Shown piece by piece: positions 9,883-21,627 of a DNA stretch of 64,000 nt. How positions within the stretch are numbered: position 1 is the first letter of the stretch; every line of letters begins with the position of its first letter. Made by a program: the position numbers and the translations under genes. The DNA comes from Thermothielavioides terrestris NRRL 8126 (lineage: Eukaryota; Ascomycota; Sordariomycetes; Sordariales; Chaetomiaceae): assembly GCF_000226115.1 (NCBI RefSeq), contig NC_016457.1:6448001-6512000 (forward strand), given 5' to 3'. The notes under the pieces are model-generated. The model did no database searches. It was not told where the DNA came from and was given only the letters and a program-made list of their open reading frames with translations.

Positions 9883-10860
9883 AAGGCTGCTCGTGTGCGC
9901 CTGGTGGAAAGCGCGGTTTCTTTCGCCTCCAGAGGGAATAGGTCATAGCGAATTCGAATACGGAATAGATGGCGTGAGATTGGTTGGCAGCCCCCAACGC
10001 AGAAAAGGCCGGATGATGGCCGGGGCGATTTCCGAATCGGGGCGCTTGAAGATCACAGGGCCTGGTGCCCAGTCCACCGGCGTCAGCTAGAAGTCCCGCA
10101 TTATTAGGCACCAGGATAAACCCAATTGTGTGCTGCAGCAGAAGATCGACGAGTTGAGCGCTAACGCAGCCGCGCGGTTGCGAGATAACGACCCCGCGCT
10201 CGAGTTATCTCCAACTTGACCGACGATCCGACAGTGGAGGGAATTGCACCCATGACTTCTGCCCGCGAGAAAGGCGACACCAGGCCTAATTAAACGGTTC
10301 ACTGATAAAAAGGCAGATGCGCCAAGCCCGGTGATCTATACGGAGCAGGGAATTTGGAAGCAATTCCGCCATCCAAGTTTCATGATGTATTCGACGGTTG
10401 GCACCCCCTGTCATGGACAATTTGGACAGCAGTGAAGTGGCGCAGCAGGCACAGCAGGCACGCCGGTGCAACGAGACTCGGGTCGGCGCTTCCTTGAGCC
10501 ACACAATGGCGGGGTTCTCCCCACGCCCGGGTGACCGTGCAAACACAAACGGTTGGAGGTGCACGAGGTGAGGGTTGCACCGCAGCTTGGTGCCGCAAAC
10601 ACGCGCAGAATGAAGGACTCGGCACACGTTCTTCTCTTCTTCCCAGCCCCCGCAAGCGGGAACACCGGGAGGGGTGGGAAATTGGACTTGGCACTGGCGA
10701 TGATGCCGCCTGTCGTTCTCTCCTCTTTTCGCTGTCGGACGGCCGGCTCTGGTCTCGCGATTGCCGCATTCTGACGCTGCGCCGGCCCAATTGACTCAAT
10801 TGACTGTCGCTTCGCTCCGCCGGCTCAGCGGGAACTTCAAGGAACGTTGGGCCGACTACG
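9883..10860. other. Intergenic stretch, 3' flank of the synthetase gene and promoter of the membrane-protein gene
   Basis: No gene is supported. Overlapping open frames up to 185 codons on the minus strand (10380-10937) have no motif and run into the start of the next gene. A short perfect stem-loop lies at 10182-10211. Confidence 0.5.
10182..10211. repeat. Perfect 8-bp stem-loop
   Basis: GAGATAAC at 10182-10189 pairs with GTTATCTC at 10204-10211 across a 14-base loop. No following T-run and no match to tRNA arms was found. Function unknown; it may be chance. Confidence 0.4.
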
Positions 10861-11936
10861 ATGGCGAGAAGGAACAAAAAGCCGCCGCCGCGGGTGTACC
10901 ACGACGGCCTGATCCCGGCGGCCGGCGACCCGACCAACTACCAGAACCTCCCCGAGGTCGTGCCCGACGACCACGTCCCGACCAAGCACGAGAAGAGCTA
11001 CCCCGAAGTCGCATCTTCGCAGTCGCCCTCCGGCACCGTAACAACACCCGCCAGCTCGCAACTGCCCAACCAGTCGCCGCTCTCTCCGCCGCCGCCCGTC
11101 GTGTCCCAACTGCCGCTGCCGCGCACCTCGGGCGTGCACTCGCTGCAGGAGGCATGGAGCGAGTGTGACGAGCAAGAAGGCGTGCCTCCGCCGAAACACA
11201 GCGTGCCCTTGTGGAGGCGGCCGATCGTGTGGGTGATCGCGGTCGCGCTGGTCATCATCGTTGTCCTGGCCGGCGTGCTGGGCGGCGTCGCAACGGGCGC
11301 CATCAAGACGGCGGCGAAGTGAGTGCCTGCAGCCCCCGGGCCCCCGCATGCCAAACCACAAACACCAGAGCAAACCACCCCCTCTTGTTTTTCCGGAGGA
11401 GCCCGCATTCCGACTCCATTCCACCCCATCCGCGCTAGGTAGTTAACTAGTGTACGGAATACTAACCGAGCATTCCAAACAGCACCCAACAACAATCCAG
11501 CCCCCAAAAATCAACCACCACCCAGCCATCATCCTCCTCCGCCGCCGCCCCAACACCCTCGGCGGTAACCAACCCGACCTGTCCAGACGCCAACAACCTC
11601 AACTACACCAGCCCCTCCTCCTCCTCCAGCGGCAGCAGCAGCCGCAAAACCTTCCGCATCCAGTGCGCCGCCAACTACCCCGGCGGCGACGGCACGCTGG
11701 GCCAGCAGAACAGCAGCGCCGCCGTCGGCTCGCTGGCCGGCTGCCTCGACGCGTGCGCGGCGCAGGCCGAGTGTGTCGGCGCCGTGTTCAGGCCTGCCGC
11801 TACTGCCAGCGGCAGCGGCGGGAGCGGCAGCGGCGGCAGCGGCGGCGGCGCGGAGTGCTGGCTCAAGCAGTTCCTCGGCGCCGTCGAGAGGGGGGGGTTG
11901 GCGGTGGGTATGGAGAGCGGGGTTTTGTGGCAGTAG
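10861..11936 (+). CDS. Single-pass membrane protein with Cys-containing ectodomain
   Basis: Two exons, 10861..11318 and 11483..11936, 303 residues. The intron has a GTGAGT donor, a CTAAC branch at about 11462 and a CAG acceptor; the codon split at the junction restores the frame. Residues 1-118 are a Pro/Ser/Thr-rich, probably cytosolic tail. A basic-flanked hydrophobic segment (WRRPIVWVIAVALVIIVVLA and on, about residues 120-147) is the membrane helix. Exon 2 begins with a Ser/Thr/Gln linker and continues with a Cys-bearing domain (NPTCPD, then IQCAANYPGGDG, CLDACAAQAECVGAVF, ECWLKQF). This resembles the PAN/apple-like ectodomains of many ascomycete membrane proteins. A Gly/Ser repeat interrupts the domain. 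The likely location is the plasma membrane or a vesicle, type II orientation. Function is not known. Confidence 0.85.
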
Positions 11937-12505
11937 GTGGTTTTTTTTTTGTTATGGAGGGAGGAGGATTGGTTTTGTTGGGTTGGGCATTTCCAGTTGA
12001 TTGCGATGGGCTGAGGGGGGGTTGAATTTCTTTTGTGGAGGGTTGATGTGGTAGGGGTGGTGTTGGGAGTTTCTGGTCTTTTTCTCCCTCCTTCGTCGGA
12101 GGGGGTTAATGTGACGATGCTTTGGTGGGTTGGATATCTGCGTTGGGGAACGAGCTGGGACGGACTCGGAGGGACGATGCGCGAGACTCCGTCCGTGTAT
12201 GGATTCGCATTGCCAGCTGTTGGCGTTGTTGAAGCGAAGTTTCAATGACGAGACTTTCGCTGGGTACTGTATATACTGCAACTCTTTCTCCACGGTGTAA
12301 TTACTTGCGAAAGTAGCTAGTAATTGACTACGGGAGTGAGCAATTGACTGAGATCCTCAACACCAGACTGCTGGGCGCTGATTCATCCAGAGACGTGGAA
12401 GCCCGCTTGGACTCAACATTGTTCTCCAAGCAAGAGCAAAACCCTGAAAGTGAGTGACTGCCCTCCAGAGCAACATCTCCAACCCGTGAAGCCCACATCG
12501 TCGCC
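11937..12505. other. Convergent 3' intergenic region
   Basis: Between the ends of two convergent genes. It contains a T-run at about 11941-11950 and G/T-rich sequence, probably 3' untranslated and polyadenylation signals. No gene seen. Confidence 0.5.
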
Positions 12506-14686
12506 CTACACCCCATACTGCCCGCCAGCCTGCACGCAACGCGTCATGGCATCGTAGTCCGTCGCGGTGCTGTACTGCGTTTGCCTGGTGCGATGAAGTC
12601 TCGTCAGCAATCACGGCAGCAGTGCATGGATGGAGGAAACCGGATACGCCAGGGACTCGGGCCAACATACCGCACCCAGACGGTCGCCCACGTGTAGTGC
12701 GTCACGGTGACGATCTGGTACTCGGTCGTCGGCGGGCCCTGGTACAGCAGCGTGACGGTGGTCTCGGCGCCGCAGACGGTTTCTGCGGGCGGCGTGAAGG
12801 TGGTCAGGGTGGTGTAGAAATCTGTGCGGGAGCGTGATTAGCCCGTTCGCATTCGAACGAAGGGAGGAGGGGTGGAACTTGGAAGTGTACGCGGGGCCAC
12901 ATACCGTACTCTGTCGTGGGGTCGCCCTCCTGCACCTCGACGACGGTGCTTGTCACGGTCGTGGTGTCGTACACGGTGCTGGTGATGTCTAGCTGCGGCG
13001 CACGGCGGGCTGGGGTGAGCTGGCTTAGCTTGAGTGCCTATTGACAAATCGCTAGACGGGAAAGCCGCGGACATACCAATCGCCCCAGTTTGAACCTCTG
13101 GAGCTGGCGTAATTGTGGGCACTGCCTCATGAGGGGGCCGGTGAGGGCCCGTCCTTCCTCCTCCTTCACCACCACCACCTCCTCCTCCACCTCCTCCGCC
13201 TCTCCCCGGACGGGAAGTTGGCTGCCCACCACCACCACCACCACCGCCGCCTCTTCCCGGACGAGAAGTAGGCTCCCCCCCTCCGCCGCCCCGTCGAGAA
13301 GTCGTTGGCTGCCCACGGCCACCACCACCGCCGCCCCGGGTGGTAGTCGGCAGCGTCGGAGGGCTTGGCCGGCGTGTCGTGATGGTGGTTATCGGCCTCG
13401 TAGTGTGCGGCGGGGGGCTTGTCGGGCGTCTGCCGGTCACTGTCGTGATCAGCGTGGGGGTTGTGACGCGCGTGGTCGGGGGCGGGGGCAACCGGCGGGT
13501 TGTCGTGGGCGGCCGCCGGGTGATGGTCGTGATGAGCGGCGGCGGCGTGGTGGAGCGGGTCGGCCGGCCGCCCCTCGGGAGTGTCGTCACGCGTGTGGTG
13601 ACCACCGGCCGGCTGGTGGTGGTGATCGGTGGTGTTGGGCGCCAGGTGGTTCGGGTGGTTGGACGCCAGGTGGTTGGCCATGACCTGGTTGACGTCCGTG
13701 TTGGCCGCCGTGACCACGTCGGCCGCGACGGGTCGCGTGTTGGCTGCGGCCAGTGGCAAGATGCTTGCTCGGTGACTGTCGTCAAGTCGTACTGCGTCAC
13801 GACGCCCCGCGTAGACCAGCATGCAACCTCGGACACAACCTTGGTGATGGGCCCGGGCTCGTACTGAACCACTGTATCCGTTTGAAGGTAGCAATTTCCC
13901 GTGACGGTCTCGGGGTCCAGGTACTGCGTCTCCGTTTCGACGACCCAGCTAGTGATTGCTTCGAGCATGCCTTTAGCAAGGAAGTCCACCCCACAAACAC
14001 CGAACTTAGGTAAGTATACTCACTTTCACCGGGGATCGTGCTTGTTATCGACTCAACCACGGTAGGGGTCACCTAGTCGAGTTAGGTTGAGAGTAACCAC
14101 CGCTGATGAGAGGGGAAGACGAACCGTGACGACAACGGTGTTGACACCTGCGTCGCTGACGGTGATGTTGAACTGCCGCTGAACGCTGAAATTCTGCTCC
14201 GGGGCTTCGATGAGGATTGTCCACGTCCCCGAGCTCATGTCAGCGTACGAGATGGCACTGTTGTGGTCAGTATCAGACCGAAGCTGCTGGTGGCGTCGTT
14301 GCTGTCAGCCTACCAAGACGACGACTGCTCCACCCCGTCGAGTTGGGACTCGATGGGTGAGCATTCGTAGCCGTAGCCGTCGGGCGAGACGAGGATGGGC
14401 GTGATGGTAGATTGAGCGCATTCTGCAACAGTCAGCCCACCTCCATTCAAATGGGGCTCGCCCAGGACAGAAGTCGGATGCGTTGAAGACCTTCAAACTC
14501 CGAGGTGAACGTGAAGTCGTTGGTGGAGCTGCCGTCGACCAAGTACGAGCCGCCGTCGGTGTAGTCCAGCCCCGAGCAACTACACTGTCCCGCGTCGTCT
14601 CCGCTGCTCGCCGCTGACTGGCCATGCGCCACAGCAGCGAGCCCGGCCAAGCCAGCTCGCAGAAGCAAAAGACTCACGGAGCGCAT
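12506..14686 (-). CDS. Secreted Thr/Pro/Gly-rich cell-surface protein (8 exons)
   Basis: Exons in transcription order: 14491..14686, 14314..14422, 14125..14257, 14024..14072, 13077..13958, 12905..13009, 12671..12821, 12584..12506. All junctions keep the frame, giving 567 residues. Introns are 52-91 bp with CTAAC-like branch sites; one donor (GTCTTC, after 14491) is atypical. Residues 1-22 are a signal peptide (MRSVSLLLLRAGLAGLAAV then AHG). A compact N-terminal domain with six or so cysteines follows (QCSCSG, EECAQS, YECSP, SSSCAI) and ends in a beta-like TVVVTVTPTVVE segment. The large exon encodes a Thr/Pro mucin-like tract and then Arg-Pro-Gly repeats with poly-Gly. The C-terminus returns to ordered Cys-containing sequence. 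It is probably a heavily O-glycosylated wall or extracellular protein; no GPI-like hydrophobic tail is seen. The longer open frame upstream of 14686 is not needed. Confidence 0.8.
13154..13335 (-). repeat. Poly-Gly / (Gly)nQPTSRPGR coding repeat
   Basis: Within the large exon of the secreted protein, three imperfect units of QPTSRPGR-like sequence alternate with runs of 5-11 glycines, encoded by CCACCACCTCC-type triplets on the plus strand. Unit lengths differ by whole codons, as expected from slippage in a coding microsatellite. Confidence 0.8.
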
Positions 14687-15825
14687 TGTCGCCGGTGTTG
14701 TCGGAAGCGTTGTCATGTAGACCGCGGAGAGCTGGAAGACAGGGCGCCGTCCGATACAGGTAATGGGATTTTCAGTCGCGCCGTCAGCCGACCTCTGCGG
14801 CATTCGCCTGCCCTCTCCATTCTTCCACTGACCAGGTCATGGGTTCCGAAGGTTGCGTGATGGACCAGACTTAATTGACCATATCAGCTGGGCGGGACGG
14901 TACGATATTGGTTTGTATTCATCCGGTGAAGGCACATCGTCGTCACGGGAGTGTTATGGGTGTGAAGAGAGCGACAACACTGGTCTGGCATCTAATTACT
15001 GCTTCCTCTGCTGTTGGGCAGTTCCGTGTCTTCGAGGACATCCAACCCAATCATACCCCGCTCGCGATGTTCCTTAGGCAACACATGATGCAGTTAGTTC
15101 GGTCTCGACCTCACGATGTAAGCTTTGCTCGGCGGGTGAGGGTGGGGAGTCCGGCGTAAATAGCCGCTCGCAAGCAACTATACCAGCTGGTTTATACCAT
15201 GGCATTCTATATTTAGCTTCGTAGTGGCTGCTAAATCCCTAGTGTATGTGATGCCGGTCGTCCCGTATTGTTTCGTCAGTTCCTGGTCCGCGATAACATC
15301 CGAGAAGCAATTTGCTATGCGCTTCTTGTCGAAACCAGGTCCAAGGTCGGGGAGGCTGGGGTGTAGAGGGCTTGATTTGCATCTGGAGCGCGAGGCCACT
15401 CAGAAGGAGTTGTGACTCAGGCATTCCGTCTCCAGGTATCCAGGGGGTTTCATAAAGCACTCTGTTAGTAAGAAAAATGTGAACAAATCCAAGTGGTGCC
15501 CTGTGCCTCTTGAGGCCCCTATATTCTCCTGACCGTCTCGGCAACTCGCGAAGACCGGGCTGGCCTTATACCAGCCAACCATATTGGTAAGTGCGCTCAA
15601 CGCCAGCGTCTTCTCCGCTCTGGGGAAGCGATAGTGAAACCGGCTCATCCATTGCTGCTGTGCCTGTATGACAATCCTACGCGAAAGGATGTTAAGTTCC
15701 GGGACCTTGTTCGAGCTTTTACTGGGTGTACGGAATCATCGCTGTTGTTGCTCTTGACAAACCTAGGTAGGTCCAAAGTAATTGCTCACAGACGAAAAAC
15801 AAAGCGGTATAGCCATGATCCCAAG
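14687..15825. other. Intergenic stretch without a supported gene
   Basis: Promoter side of the secreted-protein gene and 3' side of the RBR ligase. Open frames here are short (up to about 118 codons, partly the 5' extension of the secreted protein). None shows a motif. Confidence 0.5.
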
Positions 15826-18800
15826 TCACACCCAATCCATGCCGTCCTGGCCCTCGTCAACCTCCTCATCCTCGCCCTCCTCATACTCCTCATCCCCGTC
15901 CTCCTCGTGGCCGTCCGCAAACCAGGTGTGATGCTCGGCCGTCATATGCGCATATGTCTCCGCTATGGAGCCCGTGTTCTTGCCGCAGTTGAAACACCAG
16001 TGCGCGCCACACGGACAGCTAATGTGATCACAGCCCACAACCTTCTCCGTCGCGACGCCGCAGGCAGGACACATCTTGACGCGCACCTCCAGCCCGTCCT
16101 CAGTCTTCTTACCGTTCCCACCCCCGCCATTCGCCGCCGCTTCCGCTTCCGCAGCAGCAACGCACTCCTCACACCGCCACCCCTCCACCTCGGGCGCGCC
16201 GGCCGCGCACGTCCGCGGCGCGAGCCGCCTCGCCATACCGCACGGGCCGGCGCACCAGGCGTACACGAACTCGCCGCGCTCGACCACGGCGTCGGCGAGC
16301 CCGGCCAGCCCTTGCAGGCCGCGCGGCAGCGCCACGCGCCGCGCCACCGGCGCCCGCCGGCAGAAGGGGCACGCCAGCGCCGCCACGTTGATCGGCGCGC
16401 CCGGCCGGTTCAGGCCGTACCAGCCGCGCATGCACGGCTCGCAGATCAGCTGCGCGCAGCCGCGGCGGCCGCCGCAGGCTAGACGCAGGCCGGCAGTGCG
16501 GGAGGGGTTGTGCGCGTTGTGCCGGTGCGCGGTGAAGCACAGCGTGCATTGGGCGGTGCTGGACTGCACGCGGCGGGTGGTGATCCAGTCGGCGAGGGAG
16601 TTGAGCAGGGCGCGGGTGTTGTGCAGCGGCTTGTTGTTGAGGGTGAGGGTGAGCGGGGTGGTCCAGGTGCTGGATAGCGCCGGGAGGACTTCGACATGCG
16701 AGGGGATGAGGGAGCGGTCCGTGGTGCAGGTTGAGACGACGTGGAAGACGGAGCGGCCGGACAGCGGGTCGAAGAGGGTGTTGTCGTCGTTGCGGAGGAG
16801 CCAGGCCGTGCCGTTCTGGGCGGCGAGGGCTCGTGCGGTGGTTTCCTGCGTGACGATGGTCGGGTGGTTGTCCGCGCATGCGGGGCAGAGGTACGCCGAG
16901 GCGTCGAAATCGGCCGGGCGGTACGCGGCGGGCCAGATGATCCGGTTGGCGCAGCGGGTGCAGGTGACGCAGGGCGCATCGGCCAGGGTAGTGTACTTGG
17001 GGTCGCTTCTGGAGACGGCGGACTTCTGCCGGCAGTAGTCTGTTGAAGGTGAGTTAGTACCTCCCTGTTGTTTTTGGCAAAAGAAGAGCGTGGACTTGAC
17101 TTACGACACTTGGGACGCACGTTGAGTTTGCCCGTATTGTAGACCACGTACTGCGCCCTGCATTCCGCCATGAAGCACTCGACCCACGTGGCGAGGTTGC
17201 CGTCGCTCTCTGCCGCGGAGAGGCCTTGGGTGATGAGGGCATCGTGGGCCTCCGGGCTCTCGCACTCACACGGCGAGGCACACAGTCCGCACACGCCGTC
17301 TTCAGCCATGACGGTCACCGACCGGGGCAGCTGGCAGGTCTTGCAGACCACCACCGGGCCCACAGCCACTCTGCTCTTGTGCGGCGTCCAGCCGACCTCG
17401 GCCGAGAGAGTCGTGTCCATGTTCATCTCCAGCAGCTTGTAGTCGACGAGCGCCTCGAACAGTCTGCGGTCCTCGGGTTTCAGAATCGACTGACCGTCGG
17501 ACGAAGCTCCTGGCTGCTGGCCTGCCACCCGCTGCTGATGCTTCTTGTCGGCCTCGAGGAGCAGCCCCAGACAGCTGGAGTTCCATGTTTCGGGGATGTC
17601 CAACGTGTTCCATTTCTCCCGCCACGCCATGAGTTCCGTGTACGCGACATCCTCCAAAGGCTGGATGGCCATCCTCACGGCGAGAGCCGCAAGCAGGGCG
17701 GCCGGGCGAGGGGCCAACATCGTCCCCGGCAGGACGGTGTGCAAAAGCACCTTCCAGAACTTGGCGTGGTGCTCCGGCTTCGCTAGGGCCATGGGAATCC
17801 GGGGCACCTCGTCTTCCGGCACGTCCTTTATGTGGGCCGGGAGCTCCTCCTTCGAGGCCACGTAGGTCAGCCGGGTGAGGATGCGGCCCAGGCGGCGCAG
17901 GATGCGGTTGTCACAGGACCGCCCGATCTCGAGAAGCTCGTCCCGGGTGAACTCCATCGAGTTGTTAGCGCCGTCGCCGTTGACCCCGTCCTCGCCGCCC
18001 TCGGCCCGCGGGAAGCGCACCGTGGGGTCGAGAAAGACGCACGGATATCGCTCCTCCTCGGGGACCGAGTTGATCGTTTCCAAGATCTCGCCAGCCCAGT
18101 CGTACGACTCCTCGAGCCACTTCTTGAGGCGGTCCTTCTTCGCGCGGTCCTCGACCGCGTCCAGCTGTCGGCTGAAGCTGGCGATGAGCTTGTCGCGCGC
18201 GGGTTGGAGCCGGTCATTGCAGACCGTCCGCCAGAGCGTGCCGAAGACCGGGTTGAGCGCGATGGCGGCCACGTCTGACTGGATGATGTCTGCGAGCTGC
18301 TCGATGACAAATGCTTGGTACCCGGGATCGGCCTTGTACCGCCTGGCGAAGTCCATGATCGCGTGTTCCCGACGCGGGACGACATGGGCTAGCGTGTCAA
18401 GGGACAACAGCGAACGGGTCATGTTGGCTCGGAGGGCGTCTCTGTCTGCCTTGCGCGAGGAGACGGGCAGGTATCTGACGGCTGACGCGTCTTTTTCCGA
18501 CGAAAACTGGTCGATGTCACCGGCATCGGCGTATCGGGCTTGAGCAGCAAGAGGCTGGGTGTCCAGCTTAGCACCCTGCTTGGCCGCGCCCATCCACGAG
18601 AGCAGGAGGCAAACTGTCAGCTTGGAGATGGTCTCGGAGGTTGAATTCGGAGGGATAGATAGGCAGACGCCGCCAGATTGGGTAGAGAGATAGGTGAACA
18701 TCGAGGTCGTCTCGCAGAAGTAATTCCGGTCGGCCTCGATGATGCTGAACACGTGCGCCCGTTTCTCTCCTCGGGTCAGGGTCCTGGCGACAGACGTCCA

Positions 18801-19277
18801 GTCGGCGAAGAGCTTGCCGGCTCCGCCATAGCTGTCGGGCTGTGCAAGAGCCTGCTGCTCAACCGCCCACTCGTGGGATGCGAGCTCCGTGTGCGGGGGC
18901 GCGTCGGCGAAGATGACGATGATGGTCCTCGCGTCCGGGCGCATCACCTGGTAGGCATGCGCAAGGCCGGACCGGGTGGCCTCACGCCAGTCGTCGCCGC
19001 CGATGGGCTGGAGCTGCGCAACAAACGACAGCAGTTCGTCCTGCGAGATCTCGGATGGCCCATCGCTACTGTACCAGCCCGACCACTGGGTGACATTCTC
19101 GCTTTGGTCGTAGTCCCTGTAGGCCAGGACACCGACACGCGAGAAGCATGCCGTGAGAGCCGAGACGCGGATGATATCCTGCAGGGAGCTGTGTAGCGAG
19201 CGCAGAAAAGTGTACATGGAGGCCGTGGCGTCGGTGACGACCAGGAGGTCGTAGAGTTCAGGCTGGGTGGCCGCCAT
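15826..19277 (-). CDS. vWA domain-RBR (RING-between-RING) E3 ubiquitin ligase
   Basis: Two exons, 17105..19277 and 15826..17039, with a 65-bp intron (GTAAGT donor, CTAAC branch), giving 1128 residues. I start at the ATG at 19277 (ACCATGG); the longer open frame begins with a non-ATG codon. The N-terminal 200 residues form a von Willebrand A domain: LLVVTDATASM is a D-x-T-x-S MIDAS, and IIVIFADAPPH and the GDDWREA segment fit the same fold. The middle is a long helical region without known motifs, followed by a C4-like CKTCQLPR...CGLCASPCEC cluster. The C-terminus has RING1-like CTLCFTAH...CEPCMRGWY...CPFCRRAP, an IBR-like Cys cluster, and RING2 as CPACGVATEKVVGCDHISC, in which the Cys after GG/VG aligns with the catalytic Cys of RBR ligases. 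A highly acidic tail closes it. It should act with E2 enzymes in the cytosol or nucleus; substrates unknown. Confidence 0.85.
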
Positions 19278-20055
19278 GGTGCTGCAGCAAGGATCTGGCG
19301 TAATCAACGAGGGTGTTCGGTGAGTCGGACGTCCCCCGAGCTCTTAATCAATGCGCGGTCCCGGCGCCGTGACGAGTGTTTGCTCAGGTGCTGGGCTGCC
19401 GAAATCCCGAGAGAGTTCGCAAACCGAGTCGGTGGCTGCGCGAAGATTCGAAAGCGGCGGAACGGAGATGCAACTGTCAGGACCATATACGAATTGGTTA
19501 TTTATAACTTCCTGGTGTTTGCCGAGCCGAATGCTGTTGGTCGGGATCATCCCACAGCCGGCGTGAGTCAAAGCCAGCGAACGGAGGACGACGACGAGTC
19601 GTCCTCAAATTAGCGTGGCCGGGGGCTTTCAAAACATTCAGCTTGGCAGCCACGACCGCAAGGCCACAAGGACAACTTTGTAAACCACCTATTACTGACG
19701 CCAAGTCGGTTGATACTTCCCGTTATGGCGGCTGTCCGCTCCTTCCTGCAGTTGGCCGCATGAGTCAGCTCGCGTTGTAGCCGAATGATGACGGCTGTTG
19801 TGAGGCGATGGCTCTTGCTTCCGCTGTACCTAGTGTTGGCCGCTGTGTTGTTGGCCGCTGGAGTCACCAAACAGGCAACAAAAACCCGACACTACTGAAT
19901 CCTGCGAATCTCAACAACCTCAACAACGGAAGGGCCGTCTGGTAATCCTGGGTGCCAGGGTTGTAACTGTCTGTCAGCCTTGAATCAACATTAAATTAAA
20001 GATTATGTGAAATGCTCGTCTTTGCGCCTGACGCACCAAGTGCGCAAGCTTAAAG
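19278..20055. other. Intergenic stretch, promoter of the RBR ligase
   Basis: No open frame above about 97 codons and no recognisable motif on either strand. It likely holds the 5' region of the ligase gene and the 3' region of the membrane-protein gene. Confidence 0.5.
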
Positions 20056-21283
20056 TTACACAACAAACACCGTGCCGGGGTGCGGCGACGCCGGCCGATC
20101 CGCAGAGCCCGCCGAGCCGGGCGGCGTCTCCACAGCGGCCTGTCCCGGCCTCGCTTCGCCACCTCGCTCCCGGCGGCCCACGGTCACCCCTGAAGGGCCC
20201 AGATCCCCCATCTCATACCCCTCCCCCTCCTCCCCCGCCCGCTGCTGCTGCTCCCCCGACGCCCCCACCTGCGCCCGCGCCGCATTCGCCTCCATGATAA
20301 ACCTCTCGTGCATCGACAGCGTCGACGGCGTCACCACGGCGTCCAGCCCGCTCTTGGAGTACGCCGGCGGCGGCGTCGGCGCGCGGGAACCCGTTCCGTC
20401 GCCGCCGCCGCCGCCGAAGCTGGAGTTGGTGCCCGTGCCCCATCGCCGGTGACCGCCCCGGCCCTGGCCCCGGCTCGGCCGGCGGAAGATGAGGAACCAG
20501 AGCGCGCCGACGAGCAGGATGACGGCTGCGGGCACGATGATCCCGATTGCGATCTGCCCCGCGCGTGGGAGGCCGCCGCCCTGGTTGGGAGCTGCTGGGG
20601 TTGTTGACGTGCCGGTCGCTTCGGGCGTTGACGGCGGCGGGGTGGTGGTGGTTGTCGGGGCAGGCGCGGTGCTGGCGTTGGCGGTTGAGGATGTCGCCGG
20701 CATAGATGTGCTATGCGTAGAGGCTGATGACGACGTTGGAGTGCGGCTGGAGGTCGGTGAAGTTGAGGCCGAGGTCGAACGGGATACTGAACTCTCTAGC
20801 GAGGAGGCCGTCGTGGCTGTTGGCACGGCCGTCGTGCTGGACACGAGGGTGGGAATGGGGTTGACGCAGAATGGCAACTGCGTGTCGGCTCCCATGCATG
20901 TCTGCCCGTTCGCGCAGCAGATGGAGCCGCATTTGAAGTCGCCAACTGCGCAAACTCGGGTACACCCAGAAGTTCCCGCCTCCGAGGGGCAGCAGAAGAA
21001 GGCGCCGCTGATGATGGAGCATGTCTCGCTGGCACCGCCTGCATAGAAGCGCAGCAGTCAGCCATGATGCGTGCGGAGTATCGTCGCCAACCCGGGTCAA
21101 CTTACAACACCAAGCGCCCTGCGGACACGCTGTTTCACCGCTCCCGCAAGTAGGTCCCGCCGACTGACGATTCCGGAGCGGCGCCGACATGTGGCCTCCC
21201 GAAACAGCGGGCCAGGCCGGGCGGAACAGGAATGCCGCTGGTGGCACAGGGTCTGCGGCTCCCTCGAGCGCTGCGTTAAGCAT
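20056..21283 (-). CDS. Cys-rich, Ser/Thr-rich single-pass membrane protein
   Basis: Two exons, 21106..21283 and 20056..21038, with a 67-bp intron (GTAAGT donor, CTGAC branch, GCAG acceptor), about 386 residues. After splicing, the exons form a continuous cysteine domain: TCGSGETACPQGAWCC, then GASETCSIISGAFFCC, GCTRVC, FKCGSICCANGQTC. Such paired-Cys modules are common in extracellular fungal domains. A long Ser/Thr stalk follows, then a membrane helix (QIAIGIIVPAAVILLVGALW) and a basic, Gly/Pro-rich cytosolic tail with PPPAY. This resembles stress-sensor or WSC/Mid2-like architecture, though no WSC domain is seen. The start is uncertain: the first in-frame ATG (21283) gives no clear signal peptide, so an upstream exon may be missing or the ATG at 21190 may be used. 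Confidence 0.75.
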
Positions 21284-21627
21284 CTTTTGGGGAGCTGACG
21301 TCGATGTAGACCTTGGACGCGGGCCGTCACCTTGACTGCGGCAGTCAAATGTTCAGACATAGGTTGTCTGAAGCGGCGAGGAACTCGGGCTGAGAAGAGG
21401 AAGGGACGCTGCAGCAGGATTAAAGAACCCTCGCCCCTTGCTTCTGCTGTTGGGCGCCATGTTGATCGTGATGTTCGGCCTGCGCAAGCCGCAGGGCAGG
21501 GATCCGTGGGGGTTGGTGCTTATTTCACTAGTGTACACTAGCTGTCGATCAGTTCCGGTGTGGCGCACCGATCGGCTATGGGGGACCGATCGAGATTGGC
21601 CCAGGAGAGGATGTTTGCCGGCCTACA
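21284..21627. other. Upstream region of the Cys-rich membrane protein gene
   Basis: Contains a CACTAGTGTACACTAG palindromic stretch near 21528. A missing first exon with a signal peptide could lie here, but I could not place one with confidence. Confidence 0.35.

Noticed and set aside
10087..10300. A possible tRNA-like segment (GGGTGCAATTCCC resembling a T-loop on the minus strand)
   Set aside because: The T-stem does not pair beyond three bases and no acceptor or anticodon arm could be built.
10380..10937. A 185-codon minus-strand frame upstream of the membrane-protein gene
   Set aside because: No domain, and it overlaps the confirmed coding start of the plus-strand gene at 10861.
13340..13867. 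A 175-codon Val/Gly/Arg-rich plus-strand frame
   Set aside because: It is the complement of the Thr/Pro-rich exon of the secreted protein, whose splice-consistent minus-strand reading is far better supported.
16076..17038. A 320-codon plus-strand frame
   Set aside because: Shadow of the RBR domain exon on the minus strand, which carries the zinc-binding cysteines.
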